Origin: Amaurobius ferox
Lineage: Eukaryota > Arthropoda > Arachnida > Araneae > Amaurobiidae
Length of the DNA stretch: 64,000 nt
Direction of reading: 5' to 3'
NCBI GenBank assembly: GCA_951213105.1
Contig: OX578147.1
Coordinates: 123,349,642 to 123,413,641 of the forward strand
Shown here one piece after another: positions 1 to 8,920 of the stretch. The position numbers and the translations under genes are program-made. The notes below the pieces were generated by a model. It had not been told where the DNA came from. It was given only the letters and a program-made list of their open reading frames with translations, and did not search any database. Each line of letters begins with the position of its first letter. Positions within the stretch are counted from its first letter, which is position 1.

Positions 1-3000
1 AAAATTATTTTTTCGTGACAAAACAGAACTTTCAGGGGCAATATAAAATGCTTTTAGGCTACGACTTTTTATCCTCACATAAAGCAATTTTAAATACAGA
101 AGATAACGAAGTACAATTTGGGAATACTGCGATTAAATTGTATAAAAGTGAAAATACAAACCCAATACAGAATTCAAAACAAAAACCACAAAGCCAGGGA
201 ATTCGCGATGAAAATAGATATAATAGTAATTATGAAAATTATAATACTGATGACGACGAATATGAGGAAATAAATAGTTGTTATAATGAGTCCAATAATG
301 AGAATGAAGATAGAATAAGCGATGATAATGATGACGACGAATATGAGGAAATAAATAATTGTTGTAATGAATTCAATAATGAGAATGAAGGTAGAATAAG
401 CGAGGATAATGAAAGCGATAACGATAGAAAAAACGCTAATATGCAAAATTGTAGCACTCGCGATAATGTAAATGATGAAAAATGGTTACCAAGTTCTAAT
501 GAAAGTAATAAGAATAAGAATGTTAAAAAGAAAGAGGAAAAGCAGATTTTCGCTAAATTGAAAAGAAAAATAACATTAAAGCCAGGGGAGTCAGAAATAG
601 TCCAATTGATTTTGTCACAGGAATTAAATGAGGGACAGGATGTTTTATTTTCTCCAATAAAAATGGCAAGAACATTAATCACGGAGGAAGCGATCCAAAG
701 TATAGAAAATAAAAATAAGATTAGAATGTTGTTATACAATGAAAAAAATTGCCAAATTACACTTAATAAAAATATGAACGTGGGTATAATAACAGAACAA
801 ATCGAAATTGTTGATACAAAAAATAAAAGCAGTAAACCCACGTTGGAAATTAATAATATTCAAAATTTAAATAAAACAGATTATCAACAAATTCGGGAAT
901 TAAGAAAGAAAGAAATATCTCCAGACGATTTTCAAGTACAGCACTTAAATAAGGAAGATAGAAATAAAGTTATTGCATTAATGATGACCAATACAGAGGT
1001 TTTTTCAAAGTCATATGCTACCCTAGGTAAAACATCAGCAATAGTACCGAAAATCGAACTTATGCACAATTATCCTATTCAGAGTCGACCATACCCAATT
1101 CCGAGAGCAGTACGAGAAATTGCGCAAAAAGAAATTAGGGAATTATTGGAAAATGACATTATTGAAAGTTCACAAAGCACGTACGCTAGTCCCATTATTC
1201 TTGTAAAGAAACCAAGTAAACCAAATGAAGAACCTAAATATAGACTTGCTATTGATTATAGGGCCATAAACGCGTATTTACCACTTTTGCCAATAAACTT
1301 ACCAAAGGTGAAGGATATATTACAAAATATCGCTGGTAGTAAAATTTATACAGTTATGGATTTGAAGGCGGCGTTTTTTCAGATCGAACTAAGAAAACAA
1401 GATAGAAAGGCCTTAACGTTCACAACTTTTATGGGAAATTTTAATCCTAAAAGAATTCCGTTTGGTCTTAAAAACTCAGGAGCATATTTTCAACTTTTAA
1501 TGAACAAAGTGTTGGGAGATCTATCAGAGTTAAAAATATACTTTTACTTAGATGACTTAGTCATATGCGCACAAAATAACGACGAAATGTTAGAGAAAAT
1601 CAAAATTGTTTTCCAAAGATTGAAAGAAAATAATTTAACACTCGACCCGGCGAAGTTACAGATATGCAAATCGCAAATTGAATTTTTAGGATATAAAGTA
1701 AATGCGAATGGTATAAGCCCATCAATAAAAAACTGTGCAAAAGTGCAAAATTTCAAACAACCCCAAACGGTTAAACAAGTAAAAAGCTTTCTTGGGACAA
1801 CAAACTATTTTAGAGGTCTGATAAAAAATTATGCACAAATTGCAGAACCGTTGGTAAATTTGACAAAAAAGAATGTTAGGTTCGAGTGGAATAATGAATG
1901 TAGAAAAGCTTTTGAAAAATTAAAAAATGCAATTTTTAAAGAACCAGTTGTAAGACAGCCTGATGAAGTAAACCCGTTTGTCTTAACTACGGATGGCTCA
2001 GGTAAGGGAATTAGTAGTATTTTGATGCAAAGGGTAAATGGAGTCGATCATGTTATCGAATTTTATTCAAGACCTGTGAACCCGGCAGAGAAGCGTTATC
2101 CTGCAATAAAGCTAGAATTGCTAGCTATACACGCATCCTTACAACACTTCAGAGAATATCTGTTCGGAAGGAGTTTCACCTTGCTGAGTGACGCAAAATC
2201 CCTTATGTACCACATAAAATTAGATAAAATGCCAAATATCATATCGAGGTGGTTAATTGACATAAGTCAGTATGATTTTAAATTCAAATATCAAAAAGGT
2301 GAAAATAACGCAAGTGATTATTGCTCGAGATATGTATTTGACAATGATAACCAAATCAAATATGTAAATACTTTAATTAAAAATGATGAGATAAATGTGG
2401 AGAAAATATTAGAGCAACAAATGGTAGATGAAAAATTAAGTAAAATTAGAGAGGAATTACAAAAAGGAAGAAACCGATATCACAATAACAAGGTATACTA
2501 TATTGATAGCCAAAATAAACTGTTAATGGTAAAGAAGGAAAATAAAAGACAAACGTATAGGAAAATAAATGAGAATAAGATTGTAATACCGCACTCGCTA
2601 AAGGGAAAGATAATAGAGATAGCACATTTCCCTCATTTCGGAGTAAAAAAGACATACCAATTACTTTCAAGAAAATATTTTTGGATAGGGGCTTTCCAGG
2701 ACGTGGAAAATTTTTGTAAGTCTTGTAATCAATGCTTATTAGTAAAACACAAAAATATACCACCAGCCAGACTTCAGGCTATGCCAGAAATATTAAAACC
2801 AGGAATATATTTACAACTGGATTGCGTAGGAAAACTACCGCGCAGTAATGGAGGAAATAATTTTGTAATTACAATTGTAGACATGTTTTCACGATACTTT
2901 GAGGCCTATGCAGTCAGAGACATTACTGCTAAAACAATAGTGAATAAGCTAACAAACTTCGTGACAACTTATGGAGTTCCAATTATTATTCAAAGCGATA

Positions 3001-3905
3001 ATGCTCAAATTTTTAAAAGTAAAGAATACATAGATTTTACAAATGCATTAAATATTGAAAGGCGATACAGTTCGGTTTATTTCCCAAGTTCTTTAGGTCG
3101 TTGTGAAAGAATACACAGAGACATGAAACAATGTATAATGTGTTTGTCAAAGACTACGTTTGAATGGGATGAATCTTTAAAATGGTTTAAGTTTTATGTG
3201 AATAATACTATTAACAGTAATACAGGATTTGAGCCTTCATTCCTGTTCTATCTTAGAGATTTATCATTGCCATTTGAAAATATTAAACAAACAAACATAC
3301 CAAGTAAGGAAGAAATAGATATAATGTATAGTGATGTAAATAATTATAAAAATTATGTGGCACAGCATTTAAAAAATATAGATAAAGTCGTGAAAGACGC
3401 ATCGGAACAACAAAAGCTGATAAATGACAAACAAATAAAGAAATATAAAATAGTGAGAAAAAACGATATATTTATAGGAGCGACAGTGTACCTAAAAAAG
3501 TTCCTAAAACCAAGGGTATTAGAGGATCGATATGATGGACCATTTAGAATTACGAAATTAGTCCGAAATAATAATGTTATAATATGTCTTAAAAGTGATG
3601 AAAATAAAACTTATAAAGTGCACATAAATAAACTATACATGGCAGCGGAGCGAAAACAATATTTGAAAGATAGTGACGAAAGCGAATCAAACCACACACA
3701 CACACAGGACAAAGAAAAAAATCAAAATGAGAAAGTGATTAGAAATAATGATCAAAGTCAAATTAAGGAAGGGAAGGTCACTAAAGAAAAGCAATTAAAC
3801 TGTGAAAATAATAGAAATGATGATGAGGTTTGTTATAATGCCAGAGGGTATAATTTTCGCCCTCGAATTGTTGTAAATAGTAATTTCATAAAACAAAGAA
3901 TATGA
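1..3905 (+). CDS. pol: Ty3/Gypsy retrotransposon Pol polyprotein, 5' partial
   Basis: The frame is open to the left edge, so the protein is partial; the GTG at 15 is only an internal codon (residues below are counted from it). It encodes the enzymes that copy and integrate the element. Visible in order: the end of an aspartic protease (LLGYDFL-type motif, residues 13-19); an acidic, Asn/Glu-rich linker (about 30-300); reverse transcriptase with Asp449 and the YLDD catalytic box at 511-514; RNase H with Asp660 and Asp726; an integrase zinc finger (His871, His874, Cys904, Cys907); and an integrase core with Asp936, Asp995 and Glu1031, which has the classic 35-residue D-E spacing. A GPF module follows at 1175-1177. 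No stop or frameshift interrupts it, so the copy looks young and may still be competent. Gag and the 5' LTR lie outside the window. Assignment to Ty3/Gypsy rests on domain order (RT-RH-IN) and motifs; the clade is not resolved. There is no env-like frame downstream. Confidence 0.95.
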   Translation, partial: NYFFVTKQNFQGQYKMLLGYDFLSSHKAILNTEDNEVQFGNTAIKLYKSENTNPIQNSKQKPQSQGIRDENRYNSNYENYNTDDDEYEEINSCYNESNNENEDRISDDNDDDEYEEINNCCNEFNNENEGRISEDNESDNDRKNANMQNCSTRDNVNDEKWLPSSNESNKNKNVKKKEEKQIFAKLKRKITLKPGESEIVQLILSQELNEGQDVLFSPIKMARTLITEEAIQSIENKNKIRMLLYNEKNCQITLNKNMNVGIITEQIEIVDTKNKSSKPTLEINNIQNLNKTDYQQIRELRKKEISPDDFQVQHLNKEDRNKVIALMMTNTEVFSKSYATLGKTSAIVPKIELMHNYPIQSRPYPIPRAVREIAQKEIRELLENDIIESSQSTYASPIILVKKPSKPNEEPKYRLAIDYRAINAYLPLLPINLPKVKDILQNIAGSKIYTVMDLKAAFFQIELRKQDRKALTFTTFMGNFNPKRIPFGLKNSGAYFQLLMNKVLGDLSELKIYFYLDDLVICAQNNDEMLEKIKIVFQRLKENNLTLDPAKLQICKSQIEFLGYKVNANGISPSIKNCAKVQNFKQPQTVKQVKSFLGTTNYFRGLIKNYAQIAEPLVNLTKKNVRFEWNNECRKAFEKLKNAIFKEPVVRQPDEVNPFVLTTDGSGKGISSILMQRVNGVDHVIEFYSRPVNPAEKRYPAIKLELLAIHASLQHFREYLFGRSFTLLSDAKSLMYHIKLDKMPNIISRWLIDISQYDFKFKYQKGENNASDYCSRYVFDNDNQIKYVNTLIKNDEINVEKILEQQMVDEKLSKIREELQKGRNRYHNNKVYYIDSQNKLLMVKKENKRQTYRKINENKIVIPHSLKGKIIEIAHFPHFGVKKTYQLLSRKYFWIGAFQDVENFCKSCNQCLLVKHKNIPPARLQAMPEILKPGIYLQLDCVGKLPRSNGGNNFVITIVDMFSRYFEAYAVRDITAKTIVNKLTNFVTTYGVPIIIQSDNAQIFKSKEYIDFTNALNIERRYSSVYFPSSLGRCERIHRDMKQCIMCLSKTTFEWDESLKWFKFYVNNTINSNTGFEPSFLFYLRDLSLPFENIKQTNIPSKEEIDIMYSDVNNYKNYVAQHLKNIDKVVKDASEQQKLINDKQIKKYKIVRKNDIFIGATVYLKKFLKPRVLEDRYDGPFRITKLVRNNNVIICLKSDENKTYKVHINKLYMAAERKQYLKDSDESESNHTHTQDKEKNQNEKVIRNNDQSQIKEGKVTKEKQLNCENNRNDDEVCYNARGYNFRPRIVVNSNFIKQRI
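251..412 (+). repeat. 81-bp tandem duplication in the Pol linker
   Basis: Two adjacent 81-bp copies (251-331 and 332-412) encode two similar 27-residue acidic segments, each containing DDEYEEIN followed by an Asn/Glu-rich run. The copies differ at several bases, so the duplication is not brand new. It keeps the frame and lies between protease and reverse transcriptase, a poorly conserved region. Confidence 0.85.
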
Positions 3906-4560
3906 AAAATATGTAAAAAGTTTGTAATTAATGTCATAAATAGAAAGTGATAATTAAGTGTATATGTATATGTTTTTATGTTTTAAATTGTGGATATAAG
4001 TATATTTCAAAAGGTATGTTATGTATTTCTGACATTACATATATGGCAAGTTCAAAAAAAAAAAGTGAAATAACAAAGTAATTTATAAATAATATGGTGG
4101 TATGGAATTCAACCATAACCAAGAATCGGAAGTTGATAGTTGCTCTACTACAATATGTTACAAAATGAAATGATAACAAGAAAATGTATAATAATAATAA
4201 AGTAATGAATGCTGTTATGTAATGATATGTCGTATGTAAATAATTATGTAAAAGGAGAAATGAAAATTATGCATTGCAAATATATATATCAAAATTTACA
4301 ATTTAATAATAATGTGAATGTTGGTAATCCTCATGTAATTTATGGTACATTATGTCAATTATGAATAATGGACTAACTTGACAGGGAACTATCAAGAAAC
4401 TACAAAGAACTATCAAAGCTATGAGTTGTACGAGGCTAAAAAGTGGAACTCAGCCTTTCTCACGATGGATGAACTTATGTGTTTGCGAGGAACCATTGTG
4501 AACTTAATTTCTTACCACTGGGGTGAAACTGTGGGAGAGTAACTTTTGGACTTTTTTTTC
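3906..4560 (+). other. Retrotransposon 3' untranslated region
   Basis: AT-rich stretch between the pol stop and the polypurine tract. I find no env-like or other convincing reading frame. It includes an A-run near 4054-4064. Treated as part of the element because the polypurine tract and LTR follow it directly. Confidence 0.7.
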
Positions 4561-4575
4561 GCGGGGGGGTGAGAA
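4561..4575 (+). other. Polypurine tract of the LTR retrotransposon
   Basis: A G-rich run (GCGGGGGGGTGAGAA) lies immediately upstream of a TGTA LTR start. This is the expected place for the primer of plus-strand DNA synthesis. One C and one T interrupt the purines. Confidence 0.7.
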
Positions 4576-5160
4576 TGTAATGCCAGAAATGTAAAGTAAT
4601 AAATATTTGGAAGGATTAAAAAATAATGGAACCAGGAATGCGGGCGGATTATCCCCACGCTAAGCAGATGGGCGATAATATACAGGTGGCCCCATATCTT
4701 ACATACCACGCCCATGTTTACATACCACACTAAGCCGTTTGGCGGCAACCGAGACGGCGACGCCATGTCTACGGATTAGCTCTCAGCTCTACATTTCAGC
4801 ACGTGGACCTCCGACCGAAAAAGGGATATAAGTGAGAGTTGCTCGAAGTGGGGGTCAGAATTGGTCAAGGCAGGCTGTTGGAGTTAGACTAGTCAAGAAG
4901 AAGCGACGGTAGCAGAGTTAAGAGTTGTGTGTGCGTCTCTGATATAGGAATTCGAAGGAGAGCTCATGTTCATCTGGTATTGCAAGTGTAAAGTGTGACA
5001 AGGCATCGGTGTTACCCAAGTTTTATGAAAGAAGATCAGGTACCGTACAATTAAACTATATGAGGATAACCTATTTGTCTAAATTTGTGTTTTTAAGGAA
5101 AAGCTAATTAATGCATCCCACCACGTGCTCCAACCAAATATCAATTCATCTGGCATTACA
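4576..5160 (+). mobile_element. 3' LTR of the Ty3/Gypsy element (right end uncertain)
   Basis: Starts TGTAATGCCAG at 4576 right after the polypurine tract. The exact 11-bp inverse, CTGGCATTACA, ends at 5160, which gives a 585-bp LTR with perfect terminal inverted repeats. A TATA box at 4825 and an initiator-like TCAGAA about 30 bp on fit a U3/R junction near 4857. An ATTAAA lies near 5050. The alternative right end is TACA at 5351-5354, after an AATAAA at 5248; that LTR would be about 780 bp with only 4-bp inverted ends. The 5' LTR is outside the window, so the two cannot be decided here. Confidence 0.6.
4825..4832 (+). promoter_or_regulatory. LTR TATA box
   Basis: GATATAAG, with an initiator-like TCAGAA beginning at 4855. 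The spacing of about 30 bp fits RNA polymerase II initiation near 4857 inside the LTR. Confidence 0.55.
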
Positions 5161-5474
5161 CCCCCCGAACTACCATTGAGATGTATTCCACTATTGTGAT
5201 AGTTATTTAATTTGTAAAACTAAAGAGTGTGAATTGAGTATGTGATAAATAAATGTTTGTTCCTTTACTATTAACCTTAATTTTTAGTTTGTTAACTTAG
5301 TATCCCGTTAAACACAGAAATAGGTGGGTTTTGCGGCCACCAACGCAATGTACACAGCAGTAAGTTTTAGAACAGATTACATGTATAATTAATATACTAA
5401 TAAATAATTAATTTAATGTAAAATGCATTTTTTGACAATATTAATTTTAACCAACAAAATTAATAAATCGGCAC
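5161..5474. other. AT-rich flank between the LTR and the array
   Basis: No gene seen. It opens with a C-run (5161-5166) that is a mirror of the polypurine tract. It has an AATAAA at 5248-5253 and a GGTGG/CCACC hairpin around 5324-5342. If the LTR ends at about 5354, the first two thirds belong to the LTR. The last 120 bp are simple AT-rich sequence without similarity to the array units. Confidence 0.6.
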
Positions 5475-5812
5475 ATATATGATTGAAAAATTATGTCTTA
5501 TTGAGTTCTGAGTGCTTTGCAGAGTGTGTTTTAAGACATAGTGATTTCACTATCCGGCAGCGCTCTTAGAAACACCTCAAAATATGACGAGTGTTGTGAT
5601 ATTTTGTCTGCTGCTCGAGTGGTTTATTCGAGTAAAAGCACTGTATAAGGAACTCGGGTCTGGCAGCTGGAATCTAGTGACCGGATCGAGCCATTGTAGT
5701 AGTCACGGGCGAAACCGCAGCAGTTCATTTGCCGGAATGGAATGCTGATATCGCGACCGAGATGCTCCAGCAGTGACGACTGGGGCCTACAAGGTGGGTT
5801 GGAAGCCGGCCT
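5475..5812. repeat. Element B, left-truncated copy at the array edge
   Basis: Lacks the first 223 bp present in the other B copies, because the array begins inside it. Private bases near 5642 (AAGG for TAGG), 5828 and 5851. The multi-stem domain is complete. Confidence 0.85.
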
Positions 5813-6041
5813 CTGTGCCTTCTGTAGGTGGGACTCCGAGATTTGGAGGAAGACGGGACTCTTTTTTGGTGAGAGCATACCAAGGTAACGAGCCTTTACA
5901 AGGGAAGACTTCTTTAATATGTATTGCGTTTCATTTTAGTTAACCTACATATTCTTTTGCCCCTACAGAGGAGTATCGCCGTTAGCCTTTGAGATGCGTT
6001 GTACTAATTAAATAGATGATTTAAATATTGTTTATTTTATA

Positions 6042-7539
6042 CTAGCCGACTTTGGCGACCAGCCTGTTCGCTACTCTTGACAATTCTGACCGTGGCAAAT
6101 TCTAACCGTGGCACACTCGCTGGCGCGACCTACCAATAAGGTGTAAAGTAACTGTTTTTACGGCCAGGAAGTGCCACCCAATTTAGACCAGAACTCAGTG
6201 AGGGAGGCACCCACAGGAACCGTACCCTCCTTCCCCTACCACCAAACTCTCGGAAGGACTTACGGACCCACATGTTTAACGTGATCGTACTCCGCGTGAA
6301 CACGGCAGCAGTTTTGGCAGTAGAGGGAATCGAACCCGGACCTACCGAGTGAAATTCCCGCACGCTAACCACTGGTCTACCGCGCCCTCTGCGGCAATCT
6401 CCATAACTTTCTTTTTATTCACTCAGTTTGGACCGGAACACAGTGGGGGAGGCATCCACAGAGACCGTTCCCTCCTTCCCCTGCCACCAACCTCTCGGTA
6501 GGACTTATCGACCCATATGTTTAAAGAGATTGTACTCCGCGTCAGTGTCGGGAATCGAACCCAGGCCTACCGAGTGCTATTCTCGCGCGCTAACTTCCCG
6601 CACGCTAATTTAAATTTTATAATGACCATATACTACGCTCTTAATTCCACCATCCTCGTTCCATCATTTGAAATATCCATAAAATTAAAATATCCATTTA
6701 AAATATCTATAAATTAAAATATTTAAATTAAAAAAAAAAATATCATCCATATGGTTCCACCAATCCATAAATATAATAATTTCAAATACATCACTTCAAT
6801 TGAAACCACCATAATTCAATCACTTAAATTATTTAAAATATCCATTTAAAATATCATATAAATATAATAATTTCGCCCGATGTATACAATACTTATGCTA
6901 GGCTCTTAATTCATTTAAAACCGAAAGCGCGTTCTCCATGGAGACGGGGAAGAAACTACTGCGGATGGGGGGGAATGCCGTCGAAGAACTGAGCCGATTG
7001 TCGAGAAATTTAAAATCATGACGTCTTTAAAATTGCGATCCTGAAAGCAATTTTCATTATTTCTGGACCAGATTAGACTTGTAAGAATGCCAGATATTTC
7101 AGCTTTCTGAAAATGTAAATTATTAGACGAAATTATGAGTACTTTTCACTATGCGAGAATTTAAATACCAAACATCGTTTTTTTGAGCCAAAAGTGACTT
7201 TTGTTTTAAAATCTTTAAAAAATATTAGAAATCCAAATTGAGAGTTGAAATTGATATATTTTTACTCGCAATTGTCTGTTCTTTCCGGTGGTATGATTTG
7301 TTTTTTTCTACGATCGTGGACAAAAAGGGGCAAAAATGCAAAAAACGGTCGAAATCGCATAAAACATTAAATAACAAAAAAATAATTAAAATTTAAAAAA
7401 GCGGTTTTGACGTGTCCCCTTCCCACCCCCCGGGTCTCCGATTGCCAAATTTCGTAGCTCTCCGACGCGCGGTAGCTGAACGTACAGTGTATAAGACAGA
7501 CAGACACACACACACAGACCTTGACTTTTATTATATAGA
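6042..7539 (-). mobile_element. Helitron-like non-autonomous block, U1
   Basis: Read on the minus strand, it starts TCTATATAATAAAAG at 7539 and ends in GGCTAG at 6042 followed by T, with a weak hairpin (G-T pairs) just before the end. These are the terminal signs of Helitrons (TC start, CTRR end before T), but the base before TC is T rather than the usual A. The CAGA/CACA microsatellite near the start also resembles RTE LINE tails read on the plus strand, so the class is uncertain. No Rep/helicase frame. It holds two SINEs and AT-rich short repeats. In U1 the CA run is longer and the A-run near 6730 differs. Confidence 0.35.
6166..6606 (-). mobile_element. Two tandem tRNA-derived SINEs, U1
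   Basis: On the minus strand two related modules follow each other. The downstream one (6166-6395) has a tRNA-like head with an A-box-like AGACCAGTGGTTAGCG and a perfect B box GGTTCGATTCC (plus-strand 6326-6336), then a body ending in the GGATGCCTCC motif. The upstream one (about 6420-6606) has the same B box (6551-6561) and body, but its head is 5' truncated and rearranged (TTAGCG repeated). SINEs are transcribed by RNA polymerase III and moved by LINE enzymes. Neither head folds as an obviously intact tRNA, and neither has a clear simple-repeat tail. Confidence 0.75.
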
Positions 7540-8334
7540 AAAGAGTAAAGCATAAAGTTTATTTAAGAAACTGATTTATCGTTGTGTGCATCGAAATTTA
7601 CACAGATTGAGAGTATTGTAGCGGAAATAGCTTAATTAGGAAGCATTACAGGCGAGGGTTAACTAGGCGCTTATTTAGAGGGTAAAACGTCACCTCAATA
7701 GTAGTGACACATATTATTGTGTGGAGTACCAACCCCCTTAATTGAATATTTTTGAAAAAATTTCTCTTTGTCTCTTTTATAAGATGATAGGTCCAAACAC
7801 CAGATATCAAACATCTATCACATTTTAAAAGAAGCGTTTCTCAATTATCCGGAAAATCGAAAATTTTTGTATGCGGAAACCCCCTAAAGTCCAAAATATT
7901 TGAAAACTCAATTTGCACATTTTCTTCCTTTCAGACTATCTCGTAATATCTTCCTTTCAAACGAACCGTACTCCAAATTTCAAGAAGCTATTTTATCGCG
8001 AAGTATGCCAAATTACCGTTTCACCTTCGGAACGATTTTCTGTGATCCAACCCCTTTCATGAACATGATTTTAGTGCGTAGCAAATATATTATATCTGAA
8101 ATTGAGCACTTTCTTCCGTTCGAAAAATTTAAGCCTACGCCAAATTTTAAGTATCTATCTCATCGCAAAGAATGCTTTTCCTCCATTTCTCTATTTAGAC
8201 GTTTCGATCCAAAGGTCCTTTAATGTATTCAGCGAGCGGCAAATGCATTGCCATCTGTGCTTTCACATACTCGTATTATGTTTGACTTGCGGACGACATG
8301 CCGTTTCAAAAATTGAATAAATGAAAACAACTGA

Positions 8335-8880
8335 TGCCTGCTTTACACGCCGAGCAACGCCAGCTACAGTTTTTAGTAAATTATATAAATTCTTATTAAT
8401 TTTTCGATGTGTTCCAAATTTTCCTACTTAAGTTGAAAACAACCTTTTAAAATATTTTATTTAAAGGAGTGCATATCATTTGTTTTCTAAACGAATATTA
8501 TTTCACATTTTTTCACAAGAAATTTTTTATAGTACCGTAATAAAAATATATATGATTATACAAATCATGTCTTATTGAGTTCTCAGTGCTTGGAAGAGTG
8601 TGTTTTAAAACATTGTGATATCACTCTCCGGCAGCGCGATTATAGACACTTAAATATGACGAGTGTTGTGAATTTTTGTCTGCTGCTCGAGAGGATTATT
8701 CGAGCAAACGCACTCCATTAGGAACTTGGGCCTGACAGATGGAGTCTAGTGAACGGATCGAGCCATTGTACTTGGTCACGTGCGAAATCGCAGCAGTTCA
8801 TTTGCCGGAATGGAATTTTTATATCGTGAAACTCCAGCCACGACGACTGGGGCCTCTAAGGCGGGTTGAAACGGGCCTTC
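8335..8880. repeat. Element A, U1
   Basis: Diverged relative of element B: starts TGCCTGCTTTACACGCCGAG and aligns with B up to the GGCGGGTTG region, after which the two part. Private bases near 8768-8771 (CATTGTACTTGG). The first 30 bp resemble CCGAGCAACGCC-type Helitron 3' ends, but no CTAG follows. Confidence 0.8.
8585..8714 (+). other. Counterpart nested-stem domain of element A
   Basis: The diverged copy keeps the same plan: AGTGC 8585-8589 with GCACT 8710-8714 plus TTG/CAA beyond a 2-nt bulge; palindrome GTGATATCAC 8615-8624; GCAGC 8631-8635 with GCTGC 8682-8686; TGCTCGA 8684-8690 with TCGAGCA 8700-8706. The stem next to the GACGAGTGTTGTG loop is weaker than in B, but the loop itself is identical in A and B. 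Some stems are thus kept despite changes in sequence. Confidence 0.4.
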
Positions 8881-8912
8881 GCTCGATAGAGGGGCCGTGG
8901 CAGTCAAATTAG

Positions 8913-8920
8913 TGACGTCA
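8913..8920. promoter_or_regulatory. CRE-like palindrome TGACGTCA, just after element A
   Basis: The full GTGACGTCAC palindrome (8912-8921) stands at the step from GC-richer to AT-rich DNA. It matches the CREB/ATF consensus and is kept in all units (TGACGTCA at 16201, 23486, 30778, 38072, 45359, 52726 and 61054). Function not shown. Confidence 0.35.

Noticed and set aside
3670..4575. Envelope gene downstream of pol
   Set aside because: Only short frames occur between the pol stop and the polypurine tract; no signal peptide or fusion-type features.
7494..7520. CRISPR-like or regulatory direct repeats (CAGA/CACA)
   Set aside because: A plain microsatellite at the end of the Helitron-like block, varying in length between units.
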